Source: Diaporthe sp. PMI_573
Taxonomy: Eukaryota; Ascomycota; Sordariomycetes; Diaporthales; Diaporthaceae
NCBI GenBank assembly: GCA_021399435.1
Contig: JAJTUP010000138.1
Span: forward strand, 1-64,000
DNA: 64,000 bases
Reading direction: 5' to 3'
Below, piece by piece: positions 43,574-56,800 of the stretch. The notes under the pieces are model-generated. The model ran no database searches, was not told the origin of the DNA, and was given only the letters and a program-made list of their open reading frames with translations. The stretch's first letter is position 1, and the number at the start of each line of letters is the position of its first letter. Made by a program: the position numbers and the translations under genes.

Positions 43574-46500
43574 CAGTGATGTTATTGGATTGGAGGCAAT
43601 TTGGATTGGACTGGATTTGTCGGAAAATGGCTGGACTGGATTTGGGTTTCTCGAAGATTTGGACTGGATTGGATTGATTGGCAACCAGCTCCTGGAGCTC
43701 CAATGGTCTAACCTGATAAGGCAAGAGCTAAGCCTAATTGAGTGGTCATGAGGAGTCTCCCGTCGCAGCTGCCGTCGCAGACCACGACACGACGCGCGAA
43801 CTATCGTTCCGCTATTGGGTTAACATCCAACGCGTGCAGATTGCTACGCTATTAAAAGCATGGAGGCAAACGCGTCGCTCGCGACTTCAGCAGTCCTTCT
43901 ACTGTGGCAGACGTGTCTGAACAGTCCACTCACCAGCTACACCATGGCCACTATCTCCAGCTATTTCGGTGCTGCCAGCGGTCGCCGTCCTGATTCTGAC
44001 AGAGTTATTCTTGCTCCAACATATATTAGTCCTCGCCCAAACGACCCCGACGGAACCCTGATCGAACCCGACGAATTCAAGCTGAATGGGAAGCAATATG
44101 TACGCTACTCTGTTGTGGCAAAGTCCCAAAAGCACACCAAGAAAAGGACATCAGTCGTCTGGCAGTATGGTGAAGACATACAACTCAAGCAGGACCCGAC
44201 GAAGAGGTTCTGGTACTGTTATCTGTGCGAACAGCAGCAGCGCCAACAGGGACTTCCTATTTCCGGCAAGGGCAATTGTACTGCCTTAGACCACCTGGAA
44301 TCGAAACACCAAATCGATAGGGAGACTGGTGAGCACAGACATCCAAAGCGCCACCCATCGCAGCCATCAATTGTCGACTTCAACAACATATCCACCGTTG
44401 TATTCAAACGCCGATTTGACGAGTTCAAGGAACTTCTGATTCGATGGATCGTCTATTGTCACATCGCCTTCTTTCAAATCGAGAACCTATACTTTCGCGA
44501 ACTCCTCTTCTATGTTTTCCCTGGCCTGACAACACTCCTTCCAAAGGCGAGACTAGTGATTCGCAGATGGATAATAGAGGCCTTTGAGGCACGAAAGGAC
44601 AGCCTGCGTCAAGAAATGCAAGCGGCCCACAGCAATATATCGATATCGTTCGATTTATGGACGTCACCGAACTATCAGGCTATCCTTGGATGTGTCGCGC
44701 ACTTTATCAACAGAAGCGGCAAGAGAAGAACGGTTGTTCTGGCTCTTCGCGAACTGGTTGGCGAACATTCAGGTGAGAATATGGCAGATGCCCTCCTACA
44801 TATATTTGATGACTACGGGATCAGTGGCCGGATCGGTTATTTCATGGCAGACAATGCAAGTTCGAATGATGCCTGCATCGACCTGGTCCTGCAGGCTCTT
44901 TACCCGCACATGAGCAGGAAACATCGCGTACGACGACGCCTTCGGTGTTTTGGCCATATCGTCAATCTCTGCGCCCAGGCGTTTATTATGGGAAAGGATG
45001 CTGCGAAGACCTGCAAGGATCTGGACTCTGCGTATCGAGAAGGGGACTACACACGGATTCGTGAGCTGTGGAAGAAGCGCGGTGCAATCGGGAGGCTCCA
45101 TAATATCGTACGATACATTAGAGCTAGCCCTCAACGGCGCCAATTCTTCAGATCAATACAAATTGGCGGCGATCTGGCTGCATTTGACGGATTGGAGGTA
45201 AGCCCCCCTAGTGCGCGTCGCAAGGTAGTCGCGGCGTCCTACACTTCCGGTTTCAGTACTGACGTTGGAGTTTGTTGCAGCTTGTTCAAAGTCAGTCTAC
45301 ACGCTGGAATTCTTATTTCTTATCGATTGGACGCGCTCTTAATGTCAAAGAACGTATCCAGCTCTTCTGCGATCAATATGAGCCTCCACGAAGCGACAGA
45401 GACGTCCTGGACCAACGCCTCAGCCCACGGCAATGGGACGAACTCGGACACCTCCATGACCAACTCGAGACATTCTACGAGGCCACAGTAATGAACGAAG
45501 GCAGACAGTGGACTCTTGCAGATCATTTTCAATCGCTAGACTGGCTTATAGACGAAATCCACCTTGCTCAGCGAAAGTTTGAACAGCTCGCCGAAGACGC
45601 AATGCGGAAGCGTGGCCCGAATAGACAGGATAAGCAGAACGAATTCGACGACTATAACTGGCTTGCTGCGGCTGCAGAAGTTGCCTGGCAGAAATGCGAG
45701 AAGTACTACAACAAGGCCGATGAATCGCCCGCTTACTACGCCGCCATATCGTTGAATCCAAGCCTTAAGAACCAATGGTACTATCAGGTTTGGAATGGCA
45801 GTGATGATAAGCGTGCCTGGATCCAAGCTGCTGTTGGAGCAGTTAAGGAGCTCTGGGTTGACGAATACAAAGGCAAGTTCGCCCACGGCGCGCCAGTTCC
45901 TACCCACGTCTTTAAGGCCACAGAACCGAAAGAGAAATCGTTTACTTCAGTGAGAAACCACAAGCGTCTCAAACTACACCACCTCGACCCTAATTCAAGC
46001 CCCGAACTGCCCTCAACGGATCACTACAATGAGTTTATCACCGCTGACGTTATCGGCCTTAATGATGACGAGGAATTCGACCCCATCCAGTACTGGAATG
46101 AGCGCTACCACTCGCAGACGGACCTAGCTCGTATGGCGCTGGACGTTTTAGCCCTGCCTCCCATGTCGGATGAGTGTGAGCGCCTTTTTAGCAGCGCCAA
46201 GCTCCTCCTTACAGATCATCGCTCACGGCTCCGGATGGACGTCATTGAAGCCAGCGAGTGCTTACGAGCTTGGTATGGTCGCCCGGAGCAGAAGGCATTT
46301 GATGACTCTGCCATCGGTTTGATGGAGGGTGAGGCAGGGAGTACAGTTGGGGCGGATGGGCTGGGTGAGGGAGAGGAAGGCGGCGAAGATGATGGAAGCG
46401 AGAAGAACATACTGGAGACGCAAGTTGCTAGAGAACATGAGCTCCGTAGTTAGGTGGTGTCATAACCCAAGGACAAGAACAGTTCTACTCCAAGTCTGCT

Positions 46501-46646
46501 TATTCAGCGGCTCATTGATTGTCCCAAAAGGGTAAAAATATGAACTGGATCGGTTCTGGATATCCTGGAGGCTGCCTGTCCCCACGTCTGGACTGGATTG
46601 GATCGAGGCTCGGATCCAGCTCCAATCCAATCCAATAACATCACTG
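43574..46646 (+). mobile_element. structurally intact hAT transposon
   Basis: 3073 bp. The ends are inverted repeats with the first 21 bases identical, starting CAGTGATGTTATTGGATTGG. The octamer GTCTACTG flanks both sides directly (43566..43573 and 46647..46654), a perfect 8-bp target duplication as hAT elements make. Both subterminal regions carry many copies of TGGATTGGA / GGACTGGATT-type words, likely transposase-binding sites. The single gene inside has an unbroken frame. G+C content is ordinary and no RIP is apparent, so the insertion is recent or single-copy. Confidence 0.95.
43944..46453 (+). CDS. hAT-family transposase
   Basis: Exons are 43944..45197 and 45281..46453, encoding 808 residues. 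The start ACCATGG opens MATISSYFGAASG. An in-frame ATG at 43860 would add 28 residues. The 83-nt intron (GTAAGC...TTGCAG, phase 0) joins ...FDGLE to LVQSQSTRWNSYF. A BED-type zinc finger lies at about 90-123 (WYCYLCEQ...LDHLESKH). The RNase-H-like core includes SFDLWTS (first catalytic Asp, about residue 239) and MADNASSND (second Asp, about 301), and the C-terminal catalytic Glu region is DECERLFSSA (about 716). The hAT dimerisation block (FDPIQYWNERY to LLLTDHRSRL) is complete. The tail is acidic and Gly-rich. All diagnostic parts are present and unbroken, so the enzyme may still be active. Confidence 0.93.
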
Positions 46647-46826
46647 GTCTACTGACGAAGAGGACTGGCTTTATATCTACCTATACTTCTCCTCTAGTAA
46701 TACCTTAAAAAAAACCTGTCTATTTTCACTTAACCCTTAATATCTTTGTAATATTTTCTGAAAGATCTAAATACCGAGCAATAAAGTAATATATCTAGCT
46801 AGATATAGCGACCTCTAATCTCCTCC

Positions 46827-49800
46827 CTAGTCGAATACATCGCGAACAAAACGTTCAGTGTGGTGTTTCTCAAACCACTCCAAACTCTCTTCAAATGACA
46901 TGGGGTTCCCACGCTTTTCGTTCTCACTCTGCAGGATTCGCACAAAGGCCTCCTTGACGCCTTCAACAATCCGGTTGGCGCCACAGACGTAGATACGGCC
47001 CTCCGTATTCCACAGGTTTCCTACCAGTGTCCGCTCACGCCACATGCGTTCCTGCACGTACCGGCACCCTTCCGAAAGCTCCTGCTTCCTGCTGTAGGCG
47101 CGGAACACGGTCACGACGCCTGCAGCCTCCCAAGCGTCGAATTCGTCACGGTATAGGTCGTCGCACGCCGGGTCGCGGCACCCGTAGAACAGGGCGGCTG
47201 GAGCCAAGGTCTTACCGCTCTCTCGCAGGATCGCTCGTTCCTGAACAAAGGCACGGAATGGCGCTAGGCCGGTCCCGGCACCAATGCAGATTATGGGCGT
47301 CTTGTGGGCCTCGAGCGGCAGGTGGAAGCCCTTAGTAGCGCTGCGGATCGCGACTTGGACCCTCTCACCCTGTCGCAGACTGGCGAGGTAGGATGACGCC
47401 ACACCGACATGGCGGCCGGTCCCCGAGTTCGCTGGTCTGTCAATGACACCGTATGTCAATGTGGCCAGGCCAGGCTGGGCTAGTGGTGAGGACGAAATGG
47501 AGCTTTTGTTCAGTCAGTCCATGTCACAATCGTCATCAACTTGGCTTGAGGAAGGGGACACTCACTATTGGCGTACGCGCATAGGCGGCAAAAGTGACAG
47601 GAAGACGTGAAATGGCATCATAATAGCGGGAAATGCCTCCAAGATGGCCAGCACAGAGAGCTGTTTATCTCGGACCTCCTCTTCGAAACCGTCGGTGGCC
47701 ATGTGTTCCAACCTGGCTTTCACGTCTGCGTCGTCGACCAGCTTGCTGAGTCTTGCCACGTCCTTCACTCGCGGTCAGTAAGGAGAATGAACAGTGAGAA
47801 CTCGATCTTTTCCACTTACTCTCCTCGTGGCTACCTGGGCTAATTCCACGTATGAGCTCAGTAAATCGGACACTGGCAAGCTCGTGTTGGTCGGGAGAGT
47901 CGTCGTGCCAACTGCCTCGATGGATGCGTGGGCGTCCCAGGCCAAATGCAAACGCCGCATAACACGCGCCACTATCGCCTTGGGGTTATGTGGCAAAACA
48001 GCCAGATAATCTCCGGCGGAAAATGTCCACCCGGTCGGCAGCTGGATTTCCAGGTGTCGTTTCTCCTCGCCGACGTCGCCTGTGGTCAGGCTTCTGGCAG
48101 CAGCGACAAGTCCCTCTCTCACATCTTGGCGCAGAACTGATGGACGTGGATTCGAAAACGAAACCTTGAGGCGGTCCATGGGGCCTTCTTGGCTCCCGTT
48201 GATATTGAGTTTCTTCTCGACAGCCGGCCATAGGACCTCATCTTCCCAGGTCTCAAAATCGGAGAACATGTCACGGACTTTCGCATCGGTTTCACCCCGG
48301 GGGACCAGTCGCTGCGCTCCAAGCCTAGCTAGAGACTCGTCCAGAAGCCGGGGAATGCGTTGGTAGGTCTTTGCCCAGTCACTATGCCCTGTTACCTGGT
48401 CAATGACTTGCTCGGTGGCAGCGGGGTTTTGGTCATCCGACTTACCGCATCCCCACACAGCGTAGGTGACACCCTCCAGCTCGGCTTCTTTCATGGACTC
48501 GATCCATTTGACAAAGTGTCCGGCATTCTGGGGTGGCTGGCCCTCATATGACGAGACCACGATGATGACCGAGGCACCCGTGCGAAGGGCTCCTTTGGCC
48601 ATATCCAGGGGCTCCACCGAAGCGACGAAGCCGCGATCTGAAGCGTCCGAGCCTAGCCTCCGCGCCATGAACTCGCAAGTGCCTGAATTCGTCCCATAGT
48701 ATATTTTCATCTCCTCGCTCCCCTCCTTCTCCTTTTGCTCGGGAGGAACGGCAGGCTTCGGTCGGCCAGACGCAGATTTCGAATTATTTGAGTCGCCCTC
48801 GGAGACACCAACCAAGCGCGCCTCAAGCTGTAGTGGCGTCAGTCCTCCACGAGGAGTGGCTCGGATGTAAAAGCCTTTCGGCTTGATCGTCAGTGCTGTC
48901 TGAGTCTGCAGTGAGTATGAGGGGTTGTCCATGATGAGATTGAAGTTCTGGAGCAACGCGGCCAAGGCCAGCATCATTTCCTGCCACGCAAAGGCGCGCC
49001 CAATACAGGCCCTCATCCCGGTTCCAAAAGGGCTCCAACAATTGGGGAATTGTTCCTGGATCCGATCGAAGCCGCCATCCAGCATTCTTTCTGGACGGAA
49101 CTCATCGGCATCAGGACCCCAGACTTCCGGATCCTTGTGTAATTTAGATAGTAGGCACACAATTTGTTCGTCTTTCTTAATGTGGTACTTTCCTCCAAGC
49201 ACCGCGTCCTGCTGAGGCTCTCTGCCAAAAGCCCAAATTGGCGCACTAAGCCTCAGGGTCTCCCGTATAGCCTAGGACGGTTAGCAACATGCCGAGCAGG
49301 AGCCTGGAAGTCATCCCATATTCAGAAATAGAGATAGGAACGAAAGATCTAGCAAAAATGACGCTTACCGCATCCAAGTACTTCAGCTTCGGAATGTGCG
49401 CCAGAGAGATGTGGCCTGTGCCGACTACAGAGTCAACCTCCTCCTGGACCTTCTGATACTTGTCAGGATGCTTCAGCAAGTTATACAATGTAAACTGGAG
49501 CGTCGCGGAAGTCGTTTCGTGTCCAGCTACCAGGAAAGTGATGAGATTGTCGATAACGCTCTCCTCCGTCATCTTGCGGCCTGTTCTGGCGTCGACTCCC
49601 TCAACCATGGCTGTCAGCAGGTCTCTTCGGCCTTTGAAACCGTCTGGTTGCTTCTTGCGCTCCTCGATCACCTCCCTGGCGGTCCGCCTCAGGAGCTCGG
49701 TATTCTGTTGGTACTTTTTGTTCTCGGAAGTGTAGAATATCGATGGGAGGAAACGGTTGGTCTTCTTGCCGGCCTCTGTGAGCACCTCATACATGGCCTT

Positions 49801-50512
49801 GATAAAAGGGTGCAGCTCTGAGTGGTAGTATGAGTTAAAGCGGAAACCCATGGACGTCAGGGCTACCGTGTCGAGAGTGAGTCTGGTGAGGTCCTCGCCG
49901 ACGTCTATGCGCACCGACGATCCTTGCCGGGCCCATTTCAGGGCCAGCTGGCTGGCCACCTCGTGCATCTCATCGAACATGCCTCGGATTGCCAGTGGCC
50001 CGAATGCAGACACCAGGACCCGGTGCGCGACACCCCAGTTCTCTTCCTCCTCTCCTCTGGACTGTTGCTTCCATGTCAGCCTTCACCTTGGGCTCATTTC
50101 AAGTGGGGGTCCACGGCAACATGTATACCTACCGTGAAAAGGCCATCATGCACCACATTCCGTAGTTCCTGCGCACCGAATCGTTAATCCCAATAGTCAC
50201 GATATACCGAAGTCAGTTACTATGTTTACATACCTCGAGGTCGCCTTGGAGGGACTTCTTGAACCTCGAGTCGTCGCAAGCCTCGTTTACGAGCTTCCAG
50301 CTCGAAACGACGATCATGTCCTGCCCCGGGACAGACAATCTGTAGATGGGGCCATAGCGGGAAGCTAACTGCTCAAAGGAGCACGAGGGGTCGTCCAGGT
50401 CCAAGCTGGTGAGGTTGCCTACCACGGGGACGGTTGGGGGTTGGGGGATGCGTTCGAGCTGCATTTCTTCGACGGCGATTGCCTTGTCTTGCATCTTCTG
50501 CGAGCGCGCCAT
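46827..50512 (-). CDS. cytochrome P450-reductase fusion, CYP505 type
   Basis: Exons (coding order) are 50234..50512, 50133..50168, 49369..50061, 47820..49271, 47566..47762 and 46827..47502, encoding 1110 residues. The second exon is a 36-nt microexon (ELRNVVHDGLFT). All introns (57-97 nt) keep frame. The N-terminal heme domain has the I-helix AGHETTS (about 279), the ExxR helix ETLR (340) and the heme loop FGTGMRACIG (Cys 425). A linker leads to a flavodoxin-like FMN domain from about 524 (IYYGTNSGTCEFMA), then a ferredoxin-reductase-like FAD/NADPH domain (RQYSISSSP; GAGTGLAPFRAFVQER; YVCGAN). This is the self-sufficient class that hydroxylates fatty acids or alcohols near the chain end with NADPH, without a separate reductase. 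There is no membrane anchor, so it is probably soluble. The product is unproven, and related enzymes also serve in secondary metabolism. Confidence 0.94.
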
Positions 50513-51304
50513 TGTGAAATTTTTGGAGAATGGATATGTTTGTTTGTTTGCTTGCTTGACCGTTCAACAGCCCTGGAGGTCGTGCTTTTTAACTGTTCAA
50601 CTCTCAACGTACAAGGCTGGCAGGTGTCCGCCGGTTGAATGCATCTTCCCGCGGCCAAGGCTGGCGGTGCTTCCGCCACTCCTTGGTTACAGGGTCTGCT
50701 TCCAAATCCGCGGGTGCCGAGCTGCTTGCCTAAATATGGGGCCCGCTCCAGTGGGCGGCACGCGCCGCGCCTTTGCCCAGATCTTGGCCCGCTGCCTGCA
50801 CCGCCCAATCCCAATTCATGCAATGGATGACCACCAGATCGTTAAGTCCCTATTCAGCGCTATGTAATGCAATTGTTGCTAATAATAGGGGGTTTTCCAC
50901 ATGGGTTCGTCCAAGTTGAGATAATCGCTAAGCACAACAACTTCGAAAACAGCAGCTGCCGCGGTGAATAATCACCGTAATTATATGTCGGCAGTGGGCA
51001 CACTTCGTACTGAAATCTGACCCTAAGGTGGCTAAAACGACAGGATGCTAGAAACCTCTTGGTAGCATAACTGCAGACGTGATGGGACATCAGCCCTTCC
51101 TAACTTCAAATGTTGAAAGCTGACTTAGGACTTGGTCGAGTTGTGCCCGCTCAGGGCAGCGAGCTACATGAATACAGTGTATAAATTTTCCATGTGAGGG
51201 GGCAATGTTTTGTTACCGTTCGACTATATATGGGATATAGGCAGCTAATCTTACGATCCTCTTGTGTTTCTCCCGTTCCGTACGCAGGTACACTAATACG
51301 ACCA
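50513..51304. promoter_or_regulatory. upstream region of the P450 fusion gene
   Basis: About 790 bases separate the P450 start from the stop of the next minus-strand gene. The near-upstream leader is rich in GTTTG/CAAAC. No motif could be assigned to a named regulator, and overlapping frames on both strands show no coding signal. Confidence 0.4.
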
Positions 51305-52570
51305 TCATGCGACCGCGTTCAGCAAGATCACCTCTCCAACCCACTGCCGCAGCTCCTTTCTCAACATGTGCTGCACGTAACGTATTGTTATAAGCAACCA
51401 GATGCCCGCCCAGACAAACGGCACCGTCCAGCCGATGGTGTACGCCACATCAGTATCGTCGAGGTCGAAAACCAAGAACATGGTCCCGGCCGCAGATGCT
51501 AGGGCCCCCAGGGCCCAGAAGAGACCCAAATGTCGCAGCATGGTGCGGAAAATCGGACTTGCCTTGTATCGGCGCTCCAGCGACCTGCGGAATTCCGTTG
51601 TTCCCGCACCGTCCACTGCACAGATATCCTCAATAACTGGATAGATGCCAGGACGAACTTTGGCGCCTCTTGGTACTGACGAGATGCGTACAGGTGCCGG
51701 TACTGCGAAGAAATGAAGAAGGTCTGTAAGAAGCAGCACAGTCCCAAACACGGCCTGGACAGACGCCAATGGCAAGGAGAGCAGCCGTATGTTAGGTTCG
51801 TTCCAAGCAGTCCCCCTGCTCCGAATTAGCGATATATCCTGAGTCACCTGCGCATGGAATATGGTACGACTCACAGGACAAGCTCTGCTACGACTACAAG
51901 CAAGCACACCCCAAACCACCAGTGGAACCAGTCAAAACACCATCGGCTCTGGGCCGCAATGACCTGTTCCCGGATGTCAGTCAGTGAGCTCGTTTTGTGG
52001 AGGCGAACCCAGGGAATCCAACCGCCAACCTACCCGGCAATCACTTCCTTGTTTCCATAATCTCCAAGCCCTGAGAAAGTACTCGAGAATGCTGCTGCCA
52101 CCTATCGCTGCTGTGACGATACTTAGGACCGTATTGGCGCTGAGCGCATCCTTCTCCCCACTCCCTGGCCCAGCCTCGTACCACAGTATAAAGTAAAGTC
52201 CAATCGGCATAATGGCGCAGTCGAACACAATGAAGCACCAGAATATAGCTATGCGCCATTTCTTATCGCGCAGGGTGTAGTTGAGCGGGGGAGGAATTGA
52301 ATAGGATTCTGCCAGGTCATATGAGATTCTCTCCGGAGTGTATTGTCCGGGGACTTCTGCCGTTGCGGGAATCCTCTTTGGACTGTTGTGCTCGAAATAC
52401 AAAGGAGTGCTTGGGCTCCTTCCCAAGCCGGGCCAAGAAGAACCGAAGGAATGTCGTACGAGGCTTCGCCGTGGTGGTTCGAGGGGCACATTGGGGCGCC
52501 GAACGCAGCTTTCACTTGCCCTGTACATGTTCTGGCGCCGTTCGTCATTTTCGCGTAGTGATTCTAACAT
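51305..52570 (-). CDS. polytopic fungal membrane protein
   Basis: Exons (coding order) are 52034..52570, 51875..51963 and 51305..51815, encoding 378 residues. The start is the first ATG (MLESLRENDERRQNMYRASE). Both introns (70 and 59 nt) are GT-AG and keep frame. The first ends ...SDCR|VIAAQ. The N-terminal 110 residues are hydrophilic and Pro/Ser/Arg-rich, probably cytosolic. Hydrophobic segments follow at IAIFWCFIVFDCAIMPIGLY, ANTVLSIVTAAIGGSSILEY, FHWWFGVCLLVVVAELVLG, LASVQAVFGTVLLLTDLLHF, LGLFWALGALASAAGTMFLV and WTVPFVWAGIWLLITIRYV. This gives about six helices. The text fits a widespread but uncharacterised fungal membrane family, and no substrate motif is visible. It lies between the P450 fusion and the ABC transporter and could share their regulation. 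Confidence 0.82.
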
Positions 52571-53897
52571 GGTCGCTTTAGTCCCTCCAATACGACGGGT
52601 GTCCCTACAATACCACGGGTGGAAACAAATTGGGCTCCTAACACGGCCACTACCTGCTCTGCGCGGTCGTCGAGCTTTCAAAGCTGCGGTTCGTCGTGTG
52701 TGGTTGCCTCTATCTTTTACTGTTAGTTACGAATTTGATGATTGTGCCTGCACTTCGATGTTCAAGAGACGGATAGAGTAGTTCCGTCCAGTCTGTGGGA
52801 GAAATGGAAATTGACAGCACAGGACTCGAGCGTCAGTCCGACAGCACCGCCCGTCTCTAGTCGACAGGCCCTTGGGCCAGCAATCGTTGACTGAGTCGCC
52901 GCAGGAGGGGGGAGGCGCATTCCCCTGCTGTAGTCTGGTTTCTGGCCCACTTGCTTGCGGCAGATCGGACGACGGGAGCCGTGGAAATGCCGCGCCTTAG
53001 TTGCACACTTGCGGCAAATGATAGAACGGGCGCTCGGCACATTACTAGACTCCAGTGGAGGATCTACGCATGACAGAAGTTATGCTTGCATATTGTCTCG
53101 ATTGGGTACTCTAACTCGGGTTTACGTTTTTAGGTAGTTTCGTCTTTAATCCATGCACACACTTATGATCTCATAAGTGTAGGCGGTCCGTTCACACAAC
53201 GGTAAAAGCTCAAAGACACAGCATTAGATAACAAACAATGCCGATATTAGTAGGTTTAAAATACGACTATCTGTGGCACTTGGCCCAAAAATAACATAGA
53301 CAGCCTCGTGGTAGCCGCACCGACGAGGCTAGCCAGACCAGCTTCCAGGGGCGCTCGACACAAGTAGCCCAATACTAACAGTGGGGCAAACAGTCATACG
53401 GCTGAAGGTCTATCAGGCAGGCGAGGTTCCAACACAATCCTATTTGTACGCACTGGTCATCACGGCATGAATGTTCCGAAAGACTACCCCTTTGTCTCCC
53501 TTTTTCGCGAGTCGCGTTGTGCAAGTACGCATTGCCTGTGGCGGAGTGCGGACTCCGCGGGTCCCGCCGAACGAACGCGGGGATGGGATATCGCCGCCAA
53601 TGTAAAAGGAGCCCGAGGCCCGGACACGGATGAAATTGGTGACAAAGTGCTCCGCTCCGCTGCTCCGCCTCCGCTTGCCTCCGAGGACAATTGACTGACA
53701 GATGGTTCAAATTAGATTCGAGGCGCAATAACACCAGGGCCCGCACGGCCGCCGGACGCGGGCCCGCGGCCCTCACCACACTCTATGATAGGCAACTCGA
53801 ATCAAAATGGACGTCAATTATATCACCGTCATACCACTCACCCAGAAGAAGGACCGGCGAAGAAAGTGTAATCTCCAACAGTTGTTCATTGGTCAAC
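52571..53897. promoter_or_regulatory. divergent promoter region of membrane protein and ABC transporter
   Basis: The two genes start 1.3 kb apart and point away from each other. The transporter-proximal half contains several CGG/CCG and TCCGCGG-type words (for example near 53560 and 53650) that zinc-cluster regulators of drug-efflux genes can use. Such words are common in G+C-rich DNA and prove nothing. Open frames here (53375-53779 -, 53467-53694 +) overlap and lack motifs. Confidence 0.4.
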
Positions 53898-56800
53898 ATG
53901 GCGTCCAACTCAGAGGAACAAGACGTCCCCACCAAACCATCTATCGCCGAGAGACGACCATCTGCCGACTTGGATTTCGAGTTGAGGGATTTGGCCCTGA
54001 GAGCCACTGCTAGTCTTCCGTCCGCAGAGGGGCGATGGCACCAGGTCCTCTACCCCAAGTGCGACAGCTCGCTCGACCCGCGATCGCCGACATTTGACGG
54101 GCGCTCTTGGGTCAAGGCATTCGTGGACCTCTATAACTCAAATCTCCCCACACGACCTCGAAGTCTCGGGGTTGCGTTTCGCAATTTGACTGTGTATGGC
54201 GATACTTCCGGAGCAAGGCACCAGACCAGCGCAGGGAATATCCTTTTAAGCGACATTCAGTCCGTCGCGAGACGGCTTGGAGGCGTCCGGCAGAGCAAGC
54301 AAGTCACCATTTTGAAAGACTTCGAAGGCGTTCTGGATGAAGGGCAGCTTCTGCTCGTCCTCGGTCCGCCCGGCTCGGGGTGTTCAACTCTGCTCAAAAC
54401 CATCGCGGGTGAGACGGCGGGACTAAGAGAGAGCCCCGAAACCAGCTGGAATTACCGAGGTGCGACAGTTCACCGCCAAAGCCGCCGATCTATCCAAATA
54501 CCGATGAATGCTGACTGCCCCAGGAATCGATAAGAATTACATACGATCTCAGTTCCGAGGCGACGTTCTTTACAATGGCGAGACCGACACCCATCTGGCT
54601 CATCTCACCGTCCGAGAGACTCTTCGTTTCGCAGCATCAACACGGCCAATAAGGAACTTGCCCCCGGGATTCTCGTCCGCACACGTCGCTGACATGCTCT
54701 GTGACGTGGTCATGTCTGTCTTCGGCATCTCGCACACGGCCAACACGAGGGTCGGCGACGACTTCGTGCGAGGTGTCAGTGGTGGCGAGAGGAAGCGCGT
54801 CAGCATTGCCGAGTCGGCCTTGATGGGCGCCTTGCTGCAGTGCTGGGACAACTCGACCCGCGGACTCGATAGTGCTAACGCCGTCCGGTTCTGCCAATGC
54901 CTGCGTGACCAGGCCGACATCATGAATATTTCGGCAGCAGTGGCCATATATCAAGCTCCGCAGAGTGCATATGAGGTTGGTGGACTTCAGTCCAGGCGGG
55001 TACGGGACGCTTTGCTGACTTTCAATTGGGCAGTTATTTGACCGAGTCACCTTGTTGTACAAAGGAAGGCAGATTTTCTTCGGGGAGGCCTCGGAGGCAG
55101 CGAGCTATTTCGAGAATCTGGGCTTCGAACGTACAATATCATTCCCTGTCCCCCTACTGATCCATTACGCCCAGGCTAATCGCAAGTGTAGGCCCTGAGA
55201 GACAGACCACGTCCGACTTCCTTACCTCTATGACTAGCCCCGAGGAGCGCGTCGTACGGCCCGGGTTTGAGACCAAGGTCCCGAAAACGCCTGACGAGTT
55301 CGCCGATCGATGGATCAAAAGTGAAGAGCGGCAGGCTTTGCTCAACGAAATCGAGGAGTACCAGAGGAAACACCCGTGTGACCAGAGACACCTTGAGTAC
55401 AAGGAGTCCCGCCGCACCGAACAGCAGAACCACATGCGGCCTGGCTCTACCTACCGTATCTCGTACGTTGAACAGGTAAAACTGAATCTCTGGCGCGCCT
55501 ACAGGCGGCTAGTGGCGGACCCGTCCTTTACCATTGCGTCCTTGTTGTACAACATGGTCTTGGCGGTCATGCTAGGGAGCATGTTCTTTGACATGAAGGC
55601 TGATTCGGCGACATTCTACTACCGTGGCGGCGTCATATTCTTTTCGCTTCTCCTCAATGCATTCGCCAGCCAGCTGGAGGTAAGTTCCCCGGCTCCCCCT
55701 ACCCCCGGACTCGCCAAAACAACAGGCTGACACTGAACCTTCACAGGTCCTCACAGTGTATGCAGAGCGGCCCGTTATCGAGAAACACAACCGATACGCC
55801 TTGTACCGACAGTCGACTCAGGCAATCGCCGGCTACTTGATGGATTTGCCTTACAAGACGATTAATATGCTCATCTTCAATGTCACTGTCTACTTCATGA
55901 CCAACCTACGTCGAGATGCTGGCAGCTTCTTCTTTTTCTGCTTGACCACCTACCTCACGACTCTCGTTATGTCGTGCCTCTACCGGACCCTGGCATACTT
56001 GACACGAACTCCTGCACAGGCCATGGTACCGAGTTCTTTGTTAAGTCTCGGGCTCATGATCTATACTGGCTTCTGCATTCCGCCTTCGTATATTCCTGAC
56101 TGGTCGCACTGGATGTTGTACATAAACCCGCTCTCGTACGCCTTCGAGGCACTCATGGCAAACGAGTTCCACGGCCGCGACTTCTCCTGCTCGAACATGG
56201 TGCCACGGGGCCCTGAGTACGAAGGCCTGCCTCCCGAGTCGCAGATCTGCTCATCAGTGGGTGCCGAGGCGGGTCGTTCTGTTGTCAATGGCGATCGGTA
56301 TATTGCGCAATCTTTCGGTTATTTTCAACAGAATAAGTGGAGGTGAGTTAAGCGACTGAAATAAACTTCGGCGGGCTTCACAGCGACTAATTTCATACAG
56401 AAACATAGGAATCTTGTGCGTCTTTCTTGTAGGTCTTTTCCTTGCCTATATGGCCGCGGCCGAGACTGCTCGACCGCCACAGGGCAAGGGAGAAGTACTG
56501 GTCTTTCGACGCGGCAAGCACCCCTCAAATTCATTAGGGGTAGCAAATGCCGACGTCGAGTCGCAGCATGAATTAGTTCCGTTAGGACACAATGCGAGGG
56601 CCACACCAACCGAGCCTGCCAGCCAGCCAGAAGACCGCCCAGTCTTCCACTGGAACGATATTTGCTACGATGTGAATATTAAGGGGCAACCTCGCCGCAT
56701 TTTATCTCAAGTCGACGGTTGGGTCCAGCCTGGCAAATCAACTGCACTGATGGTATGTCAATCGCGATTGTCTTTGCCAGCATGAAGCATCAAGCTGATG

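Noticed and set aside
53375..53779. 134-codon minus-strand gene in the divergent promoter
   Set aside because: Overlaps equally open plus frames in G+C-rich DNA, with no motif. Best read as promoter DNA.
54460..54523. frameshift in the ABC transporter
   Set aside because: The apparent break is a 64-nt intron with GTGCGA donor, CTGAC branch and CCCAG acceptor. The conserved text continues across it.
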